From: Diploscapter coronatus
Taxonomy: Eukaryota; Nematoda; Chromadorea; Rhabditida; Rhabditidae
DNA length: 64,000 nucleotides
Direction: 5' to 3'
Assembly: GCA_964036155.1 (NCBI GenBank)
Contig: OZ038422.1
Span: 12,051,201-12,115,200 of the forward strand
A program made the position numbers and the translations under genes. Numbering within the stretch: the first letter of the stretch is position 1; each line of letters begins with the position of its first letter. Positions 48,401-60,425 of the stretch are shown here, in pieces. The notes beneath the pieces are model-generated. The model had not been told where the DNA came from. It was given only the letters and a program-made list of their open reading frames with translations, and ran no database searches.

Positions 48401-50783
48401 AATCCTTCTGCTCAATCCTGAAATTTTCAATCCCAAACTCCTTTCCAGAAAGAATTGGTCTCTTGTCTACCAGTTCGAATGTCCGTTAAAAAGATGTCAT
48501 TTCTGACGACGTTCGATGTGCTCAGCGAGTGCGTGCAGCCCGCGGTGATGATTTTGTAGGCCCCGCCCCATTCCAGGCATCTGAAAGCTTGCTTTTCTTT
48601 GTAAAGAGATCCCTTTCTTACTTTATAGCAGAAGACTGTACGTTGAATTGTCGTACGATGTTGCCCGAAGTGACGTCGATTAAGTGCAGTATGCCCGCTT
48701 GCGTCCCGACAGCAGCTAACTGACCGTTTTGAAGCGGTTTGTCGCCTGAATTTTCCCTCGTCAATTTTAGAAGACGTCAAATGTGACGTACCGTCTTCTG
48801 GGGCCTGTTGCGAGACGTCATTCGCCAGGTCTTCAATAGGTCGCATTCTTACACAAGTCAGACCATTCGCTAGAGCAGAGACACAGCCAACTTCGTAGAG
48901 TCTGGAAAAAGGAGATTTTATAAGTTCTTCTAAAAAGAGATTTCATATCCGTATATCCCAAATCTCTATTTTCTCACTTCAAATCCCCAATCGGACTGGA
49001 AGTGACGTCTTCTGAGCTAAAATTCACGAGATCTTCGATGAAAGTCTGTCGATATTCGAGGGACGATTCATTTGAAGCCTGAATATAAAAAATAAAATAA
49101 TAATATAAGTCGGAGATAAAAATTTACCAATTGCCAAAACAGGATCCTTCCAGAATGGTATAGAACGGCGATGGTTGACTCTGTAGTGGGGCAGAGTGCT
49201 GCGGCGAGAACTTTCTGGTTGGAAATTTGACGAAGCACGTCCGAAGTGCAGACCTGAAAAAATAATAAGTTTTAAAATCCACATTTCTTTCTGTAAAAGA
49301 TCAACTTTGTAAAAACGAGTCCTGTAGCCTACCGTGTTAATATGGAACCTATCCCCGTTTCTCTCTGAAGATTTGAACGCGATGATTCTGAAGGCAATTG
49401 ACCCGTTCGCGAGAAGAGTGTAGATGGAGTCTCTGAAATTAAAGGACAATTAGAATAAAAAAATTAAACTAAAATACCTCAATCCACAAGAAAGCACGGC
49501 TACAAGAGAATGGTCTATCGGAATTCTCCAGAGAATGGCTTGAAGCTCGCACTCAATACAGTAGAGCTGAAATTTAAGAATAATAGTTTTTTTTCAAAAA
49601 TAATAGAAAATAAATAGATAATCAGATTAAGGTAAAACACCCACATATCCACTCTCCGCAGCGAAAATAACGTTCCTATACGCTTTGTGGAACTCGACCA
49701 ACTGCACAGTCCCATTTACATTGGACTGATTCCCCGAATTCCCCACTTGGATCAGATTTTCATCGGAGATTTCCTTCGTCCTCTGAGGGGCGCCCAGGGA
49801 AATGTCGGTCAGCAGGGCTATTTTGGAGTTATCGGTGGCGACTGGAAGAATTAAAACAATTACTGTATCTATTTTCCAAAATTATTCTAATTTTTCTGGA
49901 GGATTACTGTAATTTATTGAACAAATTTCCCACCTGCCGCTCTATTCGCATGAAACGGATCGAGTTTGAGCATTCGAATGGGGAATCCGTAAGTCGCACT
50001 CCAAATCTTCTCTCCATTTTCAGCGTTCCAAAGGATTATGGTATTCGACGAATGGAGGGCTATCAGAAACTCGTCCGTTAGGTCCTTCCATGTGAACCAG
50101 CAAATGTCTGCAAATGATATTTTTTTTAAATCTATAACAGAACATTTCTGATAAAATAGCATTTTCTAGAAGAATAATAACATTGAAAATTTCTTTAAAA
50201 GCTCACTAATAACAGAAGAATTCGTGTGGGAGAAGGATGCCTGGATCTGTGCGCCGAGTGGATCGGCCACGACAATTCTGCCCCCGATGTCCGAACTCGC
50301 AACCAGCCACCGCTGCGGAGTCTCGTTCAAGGTTCGACGAAAAGGCGCCCAACAGACCTGAATTTTAATTTTTTTAATCCAGATATATGAAATCCTAACT
50401 TGTAAAAAAAGGATATAAGAAATGCTCTTTAAAAATAATAAAAACTCACATTATTAATCGCGGCAGAATGGAAAGTGACCGAGTGAATGCGCTTGCAAAG
50501 TTTTGGATCTACCACGATGAGGACGTTGTGCGAGGCGTATATCAACAGACCGTTGTCGCACCTGAATTTCTAACCTTTGATGCCGAAGATTCGGGAGGCT
50601 TGACGTTGTGTGACGTCATGTGAATTCAGAGCTGATTTCAAAAATTATTTTCCCTAGAAACGCTTATTTTTCTTCATGAAACGATTTTTCTGAATATACG
50701 AGATGAGATAAAATATTTGTAACTCACCAATCGACACAGTTCTTGTTGCTTGGATGCAGACACCCGGGCAAAATTGAAGACAT
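45491..50783 (-). CDS. WDR11: WD repeat-containing protein 11 (WDR11) homologue
   Basis: Twenty-five exons on the minus strand close in phase to about 988 residues (human protein about 1,220). WDR11 forms a complex with FAM91A1 and C17orf75 at the trans-Golgi network and endosome-derived vesicles. The N-terminal propeller starts LHPSNKNCVDWCDNGLLIYA and continues with blades at WLVASSDIGGRIVVAD, LIALHSSNTIILWNAENGEK and HSGRILFWQL. The second propeller region includes LAAVGTQAGILHLIDV, LEIWSIEQLRMLRRM and AMGDVDGRLAIWDLSHRSSR. The helical C-terminal part keeps the signature DGVQLMFLVDSGWHACKYLQ. First exon 50783-50728, last 45640-45491. One intron (from 48196) appears to use a GC donor. A 47014-47486 intron carries a GATCTTCA motif. 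The gene is divergent from lin-28. Confidence 0.92.
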
Positions 50784-51560
50784 TTTTAAGGGTTCCCAGG
50801 AAATTCCTGAACACGCAGCTCCAAAATCAGAATTCCATTTTCTAGAACAGGAAATACTTATGGCACTGCCATCACTCTCGCTTTATTTGCCGAATGCAGT
50901 CCTATGCCCTGCACCATACGCCAAGTGTGAAATACTCGGAATGCACCAAATTGGCGTACATGAGCAATTAAACGAGTTTAGGATCGGCATTTTTATTTAA
51001 TTTTTATCCTTTATTTCAATCAAATCGGTACCAGGAAAAATCCGTATAGCATCTTTTTCGTACACTATTTTTTTGTAAGGGGAGTATTTATAATCTGTAT
51101 TTTTGAAAAAAAAAGACTTGGGGAAGCTGAAAACTTGAGTTGCTGCTCTCAATTGCTAGCAACAAGCAAATGCTCTGCAGCTATTCTGCTAAAGACGATA
51201 TGAATATGAAGCTCGAATTGCCGCGTGACGTTCCTCCTCAGAGGGAAATTCTTTTCCTTTCTCCATATCGCACGCACTCTAGCCCAGCGATCGAGCTGTT
51301 ATAGTATGGAGAAAAGATGCCATACGATTTTTTATGGGTATCGATTTGATTGGAAAACGGTGTAGAAAATATTCCCGGCTTAAAAACCGATTAGATTTCA
51401 CCAAATTCTACAACCCTTTCAAAGATTTATTTGTGCTTTCGTAAATTCGATAACTAAGCTGAATTTCAGGTAGCTGCCCTCGGCGAGAGCCGCCTAGCCC
51501 GCCCTAGCCATTATTCCTAATTTGCATAGTCGCGAAAATCCCTAATATTCCGGAATTATT
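50784..51560. promoter_or_regulatory. divergent upstream region of WDR11 and lin-28
   Basis: The two ATGs face away across about 780 bp, so both promoters lie here. Inside, CTTTCTCCATA at about 51259 and TATGGAGAAAAG at about 51304 form a small inverted repeat around a moderately GC-rich core. No specific heterochronic factor site is claimed. Confidence 0.4.
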
Positions 51561-52498
51561 ATGACTGATAAAGCTGAAAGTTCATCGAAAACGTCTCACG
51601 AACAAGAAGAGGAGCCGGAAAAAACGGATAAAACTGAAATACACCAGAAACTCAGCGACTATGCGGCGAGGGTACCATTTCTTGATGTTATCAAAGCGCT
51701 ACCATTTGGCTTCAGAATAAACGGATGACGGGTACCTGCAAATGGTACCAGGTTACCAAAGGCTATGGGTTCATCGTTGACGACGAGACGAAAGAGGACC
51801 TATTCGTTCACCAGGTAAGTCGTTTTCAAGTGCGAGATTATTCTAAATTGCGACTTAATTGCAGACCCACTTAATGATGGAGGGTTTTCGAAGCTTAGAC
51901 GCTGGTGAGCGAGTAGGCTACTACGTTCGTCGTCGCGAAAACAACAAGGGCTTTGAGGCTTATCATGTGAGTTTTAAAAACTGTCTGTAGGTTACATCAT
52001 GACGCCCTTTAAACTAAAATATAACGCCATTATATGTCATCTATAAATTAAAATAAGGTGACCGCCGAAAAACCGGGCGAACGGCTGAGAGGCAGCAGCG
52101 TGCATCCGATTGGCAAGAAGCGGATGGACAGTATGCGATGCTACAAGTGCGGGCAGTACGCCAATCACGTGGCCAAGAACTGCGATAAACCTATCCAGGG
52201 AAAGGTGAACTAGGGGAAATATTGCTCTTCTAGAAAGAAAAGTAGTCATTTCGAAGAAGAAAAATCCTTAGGGAAGAAAGTATTCTTAGAAATATGCTAA
52301 TTTTAGACCTGTTATAACTGTAACTCCACGGACCACCTTAGTACGACCTGCCCGTTCAAAGAAGCTCGACCACGTTTCTCGAAAGATATCCCAAGACACG
52401 AAAACATCTCCACCCTTAAAAAGCAAATGCAAAAACCCAAGGAAACCGAAGGAAAACCCCCCACCACGGAGTCGGAAAAAAGCTCCCAAGGTTTCTAA
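51561..52498 (+). CDS. lin-28: LIN-28 RNA-binding protein (cold-shock domain plus two CCHC knuckles)
   Basis: Five exons give 216 residues, close to the worm protein: 51561-51671, 51716-51814, 51865-51966, 52058-52204, 52307-52498. LIN-28 binds the let-7 precursor and selected mRNAs and controls the timing of larval cell fates. After an acidic N-terminus, the cold-shock domain (about residues 38-110) shows GTCKWYQVTKGYGFIVDD and KEDLFVHQTHLMMEGFRSL. Two retroviral-type zinc knuckles follow: CYKCGQYANHVAKNC and CYNCNSTDHLSTTC. The tail is Lys-, Pro- and Ser-rich. The CSD motif FIVDD and the CCHC spacing C-x2-C-x4-H-x4-C are intact in both knuckles. The 3' flank holds a lin-4-type seed match. 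No ambiguity in frame or start. Confidence 0.97.
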
Positions 52499-52755
52499 AA
52501 AAGACTCCGATCTTTAAGATAAGACGTTATTTGAAATTGCCTAAAATGTAAAAAAACTTGGTGAGTTACCCTAAGCCTTTTTTTATTCTTTAGATGCATT
52601 ATATTGCTTTAGCATTTTTTCTTCCAAAATGATCACCTACTTTCTTATTTAGTTCTCGACTTTTGTAGATGATCATTTTATTTTAACTTTTTCATATTTT
52701 ATCCTTTTATTTCATACTCTCAGATTTTATACGATTCGACATTCAAATTCTTCTA

Positions 52756-52763
52756 CTCAGGGA
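52756..52763 (+). promoter_or_regulatory. lin-4/miR-125 seed match CTCAGGGA in the lin-28 3' flank
   Basis: CTCAGGGA is the exact complement of the first eight bases of lin-4 (UCCCUGAG), 258 bases after the lin-28 stop. Two weaker partial matches (CTCAGG) follow at about 52795 and 52822. lin-28 is an established lin-4 target in C. elegans, so a functional site is plausible. The 3' UTR end is not known here, but AATAAA occurs near 53124. Confidence 0.7.
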
Positions 52764-52869
52764 CAAATTGTTAAGATTCTCAGAAATGTATCAACTCAGG
52801 TGTCAAATTTCAATCCCTAACTCAGGAACACTAAAATTCGGCATTATTTCTTGATTCGTTACTCTCGGT

Positions 52870-53042
52870 TATCTATGAGATGAACGTTGCCTAGCGAAAA
52901 GAGTAAACACGTTAGTGCGAACCGCGGAGTGAAGATAGTATGAGGAAAAAGCGCGGCGAGGACGTAGACGGACAAGGAGGAAAGACTTCGCACCGACGTT
53001 AGAGCTCAAAGAAAGAGGAGACAGCATTCATCTCATAGATAA
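52870..53042. repeat. small inverted-repeat element downstream of lin-28
   Basis: TTATCTATGAGATGAA at 52870-52885 is matched by its exact reverse complement at 53027-53042, and similarity continues a few bases inward. The 170 bp unit is G- and A-rich inside. It looks like a short MITE or a hairpin-forming segment, and it may fall within the lin-28 3' UTR or just past it. Confidence 0.65.
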
Positions 53043-53143
53043 TGGGAAGTAAAATGCATGCAATAATTATTTACTCGTTGTTATTGTGTATTTATAAAAT
53101 TCGAAATTTATATATTTCATTTAAATAAACATTTTTAAAAATT

Positions 53144-54157
53144 CTAAGATTTTTCGTCGACGTTTAATTTTTTCATAGAGTCAGCCAAGTCGTGCTCCAC
53201 TTTGAATAATTCCAATTGAATTGTGGCCAAATCGCAGGCAATCTAATTTTTGCATGAATTACTGTAACTTTTCAAAAACTACAATAGTTTCCTTGAAAAT
53301 ACTGGCGTTTTAGGATGGCAACTGAGAAATGACGGGAAATTTACCATATGGCGGAGTGTATTTTCCACACTATTTCTTTCAAGTTTCATCCTCTTGTGTA
53401 TCTCTAACTATAGAACTTCGCCATTTAATAAATGCCGATGACGTGAGCGCATGAGCTATCTTTTTCCACACTATTCTTCCTACTTTCACTCCTCGCCTAT
53501 CCCTAACGATAGCGCACGTCCTCATACACCCCGTCATTTCAAAACTGACCTCGATGCTCCGTTTTATATCCTTTCTGGCTTGCTTTGCGCAGCTTGGCTC
53601 CAGAATTCCGAACGGCCGAAATTGGGGCTTCGTTTTAGCGTCATCCTCTTCCGAATCCTGGGATCTTTTTAATTTCCCAGAAATTTTAAAATTACCTACC
53701 TTATCCGATACCAATTCGACTTTATTTTTCGTCGTCTGGACTTTGATCGATGACGCCATCTCATCGGAATCCTCGTTGGGTAAAGCGACGCTCGTATAGC
53801 CGTTCAGATGCCTGAGTTCAGAGATCAGATATTGGGACGTTTTCCATCGCAAAATCCCTTATGCGGTGAATTATTTCAGTCAGCTTTGTACTACTATCCT
53901 TAATAATGGAACAAAATGATGACTGAATTTTTGCGGTGGAAAAGTCTCAATGTCTGTCAGGGACACGGTAAGATGATGTCAATTTTTAATTGGCGTTATT
54001 TTTATTCTCAAATGACGCCTCCAATTTTAAAAACCGACTTGGCCTTGGAAATTCCGAATCTGGACGAGGTCAGGTAGGCTTCGAGCTGCTTGAACAGCTT
54101 GACGTACTCGTTGATCAACTCCAGTCGTCGGAACGCCAATTCGTTTGGAGCCTCCAT
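53144..54157 (-). CDS. V-ATPase assembly factor VMA22/CCDC115-like protein
   Basis: Minus strand. The first exon (54157-54035) encodes MEAPNELAFRRLELINEYVK and then SSRFGISKAKS, similar to the CCDC115 N-terminal helix and its SLAKARYAMG segment. A middle exon (about 53857-53550) encodes an acidic linker and PQFRPFGILEPSCAKQARKD, matching the family's hallmark NWFGILVPHSLRQAQ. The last exon (53242-53144) encodes a coiled coil, IACDLATIQLELFKVEHDL, to TAG. VMA22/CCDC115 acts at the ER and ER-Golgi compartment in V0 assembly. The joint between the first and middle exons is unresolved: phases do not match directly, so a small exon in 53860-54030 has probably been missed. A TTGTTCAG before the ATG fits trans-splicing. 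About 165-175 residues, near the human 180. Confidence 0.72.
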
Positions 54158-55601
54158 TTTTCTGAACAAAATAAAATAATTCCAAATTCACTTCAAAACA
54201 AATATGGGTTACTGTAGTTTCACGACAGGAAAGGTACGCATTGCGTATTTCAAACATACCAAATTTGACGAATATTTTATACGAATATTTTGTGTCTGTC
54301 AGTGAGAAACCCTTTTAGAGGACAATAATATAATGAACTTCATTGTTATCTTTGAAAGGGAAAATGCCATTTTTGAGGTTTTCTTAGAAATTAAAAATTT
54401 CCCGAAAAACGGCCTTTGACATAGCGTGAAAGAAGACGAAAAATGATGACAATAAATCGAGGAAAGATAAGTAAAAAATGTGAGTACTTTTCAATAGTCT
54501 AATTTTTCTTAGAAAAGTACCCATTTTAAAAGATTCTTTATCATCCAAACCCCATTTCGAAGAAAATTTGAATAAATCGAAAATAAAATCCCCTCAAAAT
54601 AGAGGATGACTGTAGTGAAAAAGCACTATACACCTATAAAATAATGAAGCAAACAAAAGAAAAACACTGACACTATGACATCTTTCAATCGAATGATGAA
54701 GATAAATTGTTTGTATATCCTAAAACACAGCAAAAAGTTCGTTAGCATAAAATCATAAATCTTCAGAAAATGATAAAAATTTTACCAGCCTTTCTTATCA
54801 TTTCCTGAAATTTGTTCTAGATTTAGCGGCAATTACTATTTGACGAGACCCTATAGTAATTAGAGATGGGGAGGAAGGAAATTCGAGAGAAATAGTACGA
54901 GAAAACGATAGGTCTCGTCAAATAATAATTGTCAGATTTAACGAATCAAAAAGGCGCGTCTGAATTGTAATCCGGGAAAGTCAAGTTCCAAATAGTTTGC
55001 ATGAAAGAAATCAGAAGATAAACCTTATATCAATATTCACAGAGTTCCCTAGTTTATTTTAAAGTAGAAAAATGATGAGCAAAATTTGACGTTAGATGAA
55101 ATTAATTGAGAAAATATTTCCAGGTTTAAAAAACATAAATCTTGAGCCCAGTTAGAAATTTAGATGGTTATTTTTCGGAAAATTCATTAAGAAAAAAATA
55201 TTTGGAGTTTTCCAGAAAGTACCGCATCCTTGATTTTATAGACTTAGAAGGGTATTGTCGGTAATCGACAAATTTGAACGAAATAAATGAGGCGCGTTTC
55301 TTCATCCTCCCTTCTTTCAGCATCGGAATGCACGCGTTGACGAAATCTGTTCATTTGGAGATTCTTTTTACTTTATTTTTTATTCTTTCATCAAACTTAA
55401 CGGGATTTCCTCAACAAGTTTGGTAATTATTTCCTCTATCGATATTGATAGAAACTAATGGACTAATTACCGACGATTGCCCTTAAAAACGCGAAAAATG
55501 AAAAGAAAACAAACATATGCTCGTCTCTCGCGCATTCCGAAACTCACAGGTGAGGGAGAAAGAAACTCGCTCCCTTTATTTCTTTGCAATTTATCGGTCA
55601 T
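54158..55601. other. intergenic, nothing recognised
   Basis: About 1.4 kb of AT-rich sequence between the VMA22-like start and the mat-1 stop, both on the minus strand. No reading frame with splice support, RNA gene or inverted repeat was found. A 95-codon plus-strand frame at 55477-55764 is mostly a shadow of the last mat-1 exon. The distance argues against the two genes forming an operon. Confidence 0.4.
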
Positions 55602-58600
55602 CTACAAATACTCATTTGGATCGACCAGATCGGGTTCGACCATGTTGGGCGAGGGAGTACCGTCGTCATTGATCGCCGCCTCGTCTGAATCCTCGACGTC
55701 GTCGTCGCAATCGATTTCGCTCCCAGATTCCGAGCCAACGCCCATCACCAGCTGCAAAAATTAAAATGCCGTAATCCTTTACTTTTAAAATGTTATATAA
55801 ATAATAAAACCCACATCCGAAGCAAACGTGTTGCAGGAATTAGGGTCCATCGAATTGGCCCAGCTGTAATGCGACATCGAGAGATGGGGGCTGTTCAGAC
55901 GGCGGTAGACTCTTCCTAAAATCATTGATTTTAAATTTGTATTACTAAAAAAAACTCACCCAAAAGGTGATGGACGCTAGCTTCATTTGGCGAGAGCTCT
56001 TTCAGATTCAGCAGATCTTTCAGACAGTCGTCATATTGGCCCAGCTGAAAGACAGATATTAGATTACTGCTAGAGACCGTAAACTTCGCTCCCCTGCACT
56101 TTTCGCTTCCATTCAAAAAAGTGCTCATTCAAAACGCCAAAAATAGGAAGCAAGTCCCCTTTCAAAGCTGGTGCTCACGAAAGACCACTATCAGAATCGA
56201 CGAACCACTCATAGAGATGGTTGATCATCAGAAAGTGCGCGTCCGCAAGCACACGCGGGATTTTAACATCACAAAATCGTGTTAATTTTCCTGATAGAGT
56301 TTAGTGGTACTTTTCGATCAAAAATGAATCGGAAGTAAATGATATTTTTGCATTAGTTCAATTCATTTATATTTTATTTTAAATTACTTTAGACAAGCCG
56401 AAGGCTGGCACCTAGAGCGACAAGCAAGCGGGCGCGCGAAGCCCTAGTTTCTACACAATATGATTTCAAAATTGCCAAAAACTGGCTGAAGTATTTTTTT
56501 AATCTTTACCTGATACATCATTTTGGCCCGCTGGAAGAGAGCCGCCATGTAGCCAGGGTCCATTTTTAGGACCTGAAAATTTTAAAATAAAGAAAATGAA
56601 AAGTAAAAAATCCTACTATATCCAGCAGCTCAAAGGCTTTGTTATATCCTCGCAAAAATCCCTCGATTTCGGCCAGAACGCACAGAACCGTCTTGTTGTA
56701 GGGGTTGATCTGATGAGCCTTGTTCAGACTCGACTGAAAGAAATAGATTTTTTCAACAAGTCGACAAGTCATTTTGATAGAAGAACTCAATTCTTCATAA
56801 TTGTCTCTTCAAAATTTACCCGTGCCAAATTGTGCTGCTCCTTTTTGAGTTGAACCTGACCGAGTCCAAAATGCGCTCGGTAGCAGCGAGGATGCAGGAC
56901 GATTGCTTTCCTGGAAATTTGCATTTTTTCGTTCTATAATCAAGTATAGCTCATAAAATCGTCTGGTATTCAAATATCCTAATTTATTACAGTGAGCTTC
57001 AAAATATCTCAATTTCCTACAATAATCCTTACTTGTATGCCTCTTCAGCTGCAGGCAAATCGTCCAAGGCGATGTACTCGTGACCGGCCATCGAGTAGAG
57101 GTACGAGAGACGGGGGTTGAGTTTCATCGCCCTTTGGATTGAGCTGATTGCTTGTTGATGCTTAAATTTTATCTTTCTCAAAATCTTGGTCTCGTTATAT
57201 GTTTACCTCTCCCTGCAGCGAAAAGGCATTGGCGATGACGATCCACGTCTCAGGCAGCGTCTGACTGGCCAGATCATTGTGCATCTTCAGGGCCAAAGCC
57301 GACAGCGTCTTCCGGTCTTCGAGGTACCATAGCACAGTGGATAGCAGCTCCATGCCCTGCAAATTCGAATTTTAGATCGCGAGTCCGAACTTTTAGAATA
57401 GTCGATTTTCGGTAAAAGTCAAAAAACTTTAAAAGTTTACCATAGTGGTGTGAGGATTGTATCGGTGCATTCTCTGAAGAACGTCTCTGGCTTGCCTGAA
57501 AATACCGCAATTTCAAAATAAAATATGCTACTTTTTCTTACAAGAATTTATGGAGTTCGAATTCAGCTCGGGCGAGTTGAATGCTGCAGATGACGGTGGA
57601 TCGGAGGATGCCTAAAAATAAAACGTAATTTGCATAAATCGGGTTATTTTTCTTTTAAATTTAGTGTTATTTATTTAAATCACATTTTTCCTAAAAAAAA
57701 AGCAGTTTGCGTAAATCGGGTATTTTTTCAAATTTTGGTCTAACCTGGAGCCGTCATGATGAGATTCTTCGCGTTGGTGTATTCATGCTGCTGTAGAGCT
57801 TCTTCAATTTCTGCCAGGCGTCGCATGAAAACAACCATTTCTCCTGAAATTAGCATATTTAAAGATTACTATAATTATCGTAATCTTACCGAAAACCGAC
57901 GAGCATTCAGTGCCCTTCATCCGATTTTCATCTTCCTCCAGCGTCGTGTCAGAGGTCAACTGCAAAAAATTGAATAAAAAAAATAAAGAGCAAAACTCCA
58001 ACCGAATAATTCGAATCCGACAACCGTCTTGCAGCCGTTTGGAGAGGGTTGGAATTATGAGTGGAGAGGGGCTTCGCCTTCCTGAGCCTGAAAATGTTTT
58101 TAATTAAAAAAAAGAGATTTACAAAGCTAACTGTCTGGTAGACGACGTATTGTCGTTGCTCTCTTTCTGGCTAATCAGAGTTGAAGACGGAGGGTTGATT
58201 TGCTTGGAAGTCCGAGTTGAAATGTGTCGCTTTTTCACCTGAATCGATTATTTTTATTTTTAATTGCTATCTTTAATTTTACCTGAGCCGCATTCTGATC
58301 AATGATTCTGGTGGATTTCCTAGGCGCGACGGGTCTGACTGGAGGGACCACAATTGCAGAGGCTGGAGTGGTCTTTTTCCTGGCACTCGATTGGGGAGAG
58401 GTTTGCAAATTCGCAGAGGCCATTGGGGTGCGTGTTGACTGAAATCTTTCATTTTTTTCAATTCCATAATTTTTCCTACCTGTCTTCGATTGTTCTCATT
58501 GGCAACGGTCTCTTGGGAGCTTCTGAAAGAAAAACTTTTCAAAATAAAAAATTCAGACTCGGAGAGTATTTGAGTCGGACTCAAAAAATACACTTTGGTG

Positions 58601-59102
58601 CATAAAAAGTGGAGCGACTTTTACATATGCTGCCCTCACACGACCCTGTTCATTAACGAACACAAACTACGCCTTCTTCACTCCCAAAATACATGTATCA
58701 CGTAGAAAACCTTTCAGACGGCGTGACCTCCTTCTCGCTTTCTCCCCTTCTGAAAGAGCAAAAAATCTCTCGCCTGTATTGAAGCCTGAATGCAGAATAA
58801 TATATTTTATATTGCGTGAAAAAGGAGGCGTGTCAGAAAATGGCAGCTAAAAGGGTATCTAACATCGCAGTACGGTATTGGCAGAAATAGCAGAGACTTT
58901 TCGCCCATCCACTTCCGTTAAAAACCATCAGAATCGGCAAAAGTTCCGTAGGCAAAAATTCTTCATTAATGAACAGAACTGAGTGCGCTACTAATAAATA
59001 CATCATTTTCAGCTTCTTTCAAAGTAAAACCTGTCTATTTGGTTTTCCAAAATTTTAAAGAATTTCGAGCAACCCTTTTAGATTTCCAAGAAAAGAATAT
59101 AA

Positions 59103-59137
<35 letters not shown>

Positions 59138-60425
59138 AAAATCCCACCCAATGGAGAGCGTTTTGAGCTTCTCCTCGGCTAGAGCCATGAGTCTGTCCAC
59201 GTTGGTGCCGCCGAATTTCGTGAAGTCCACGATCGCTGACCACAGAAACGAATTCTCCCTGATACAACTGGAAAGCAACTCCAAAGTATCGGCCTGTTTT
59301 TCTGCCCGTCTGAAGATTGTTTTTTCAATTTAAAAAAAAAAAAAAAAAACAAAACAATTTTTTGTCCTACCTCAAAACCTTAGAAAGTAGAAGATAAGCG
59401 AATGGCTCTGCCTTGGTGCAGACCAGACTTGGATGCAAATTAGGATGCACCGTCATACCGCTCCGGGCGTCGATCAGAGCTGATTGACATTCGTCCAGTC
59501 TGAAATTTTGGAACTTAAAAGGGATGTATAAAATATCCTACTTGTCCAACTCATAGCAGGCCTTAGCGAACAGGTATCGCAGCCTGTAATGGTTCTTCAT
59601 CTGGATGATCAGGAGATTGTACAGCTCTGTCCATCGGCCCATACGATACAGGATATCAGCGATCATCAGCAGAGACTCATCGGAATCCACTGAGAATTGA
59701 AACATTTGGTTTTTAAGATAATTTTCTATTTTTAGCATATTCCAAGCATATCAATGCTAACGAGTTGGACCATACAGAGCGCTGAACACAAGTCGGATGT
59801 TCTTTTTCACCGCAAACGTGTTGTAGAGCTTTTAGAACATTTCCAAAATACAAAACCTTCTATATAAAAGGTGCAGGATTATAAATGGCAAGCATAGGTT
59901 ATTATCGTTCTAAAATTTATCTATTTCGCAAATAGGCATAGAATAGGTCTATTCATGCACTATTACTAAGAATAAGGCTAGACAGGTCGATATTCAGGTG
60001 CCGAATCAACGAACAAGGATAGGCAAAATTCCAGTACTAGGCCCCATTTATACTATAAAATTTTGTTCTTATGATACTTGGAACCAATCTTTATCAAAAT
60101 TGGTCTAATATTCGGATTTGACGCTCTCGATTACTCCTATATACGTGCTCTATATGGTCCAACTCGTTAGCATCCATATGCTTGGGACATTCGAATTTTT
60201 ATGATAAAAGCTACAATAATTTTTTCAGAAAACTTCGAACCCACCTTTTGCATGATAGAGTTCGGCCAAGAACAGGCTGTCTTCCAGTTCGCAATAGTCG
60301 AGAGCGTCCTTGATGATCTCCGCGAATTGCGGCGACTCGCCTCCAATCGAACAGCCGAAATCGTCGACATTCAAATTCAGTTTCTGATTTTGAGTCTTAT
60401 TCAGCCCGTCCTTGCGCATACTCAT
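55602..60425 (-). CDS. mat-1: anaphase-promoting complex TPR subunit CDC27/APC3 (MAT-1)
   Basis: Twenty exons on the minus strand close in phase to about 729 residues (60425-60245, 59689-59542, 59499-59371, 59309-59148, then small exons to 55751-55602). CDC27 is the APC/C subunit that docks CDC20/CDH1 and helps recruit substrates for ubiquitylation at mitosis and meiosis. N-terminal TPR repeats include LDYCELEDSLFLAELYHAK and SLLMIADILYRMGRWTELYN. A Ser-, Pro- and Arg-rich linker (exons 58522-57890) is the usual site of phosphorylation. The C-terminal TPR array contains the family mark TVLWYLEDRKTLSALA, then PETWIVIANAFSLQGE and QLGQYDDCLKDLLNLKELSP. The tail is acidic and ends at TAG 55602-55604. 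A TTTTTCAG four bases before the ATG fits trans-splicing. Introns 1 and 4 hold inverted-repeat elements and intron 4 a long poly-A. Confidence 0.95.
58646..58976. repeat. possible small inverted-repeat element in mat-1 intron 4
   Basis: CTGTTCATTAA at 58646-58656 has its exact reverse complement, TTAATGAACAG, at 58966-58976. The 330 bp between includes G- and C-richer DNA than the rest of the intron. The match is short, so this may be chance, but position and size fit a MITE. Confidence 0.4.
59741..60187. mobile_element. MITE-like element in mat-1 intron 1
   Basis: The left end reads TCCAAGCATATCAATGCTAA and continues CGAGTTGGACCATACAGAGC; the right end is the reverse complement with a few changes, finishing ATATGCTTGGGA. 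Terminal inverted repeats are about 40-45 bp at near 90 percent identity around a 360 bp AT-rich centre with no coding capacity. It fills most of the first mat-1 intron, and the exons on each side join in phase across it. Target duplication is not obvious. Confidence 0.8.

Noticed and set aside
50207..50357. Apparent frameshift in the third WDR11 exon.
   Set aside because: It came from miscounting an A-run on first reading; with the sequence as given (AAAGGCGCCC at 50341) the exon stays open and matches WDR11.
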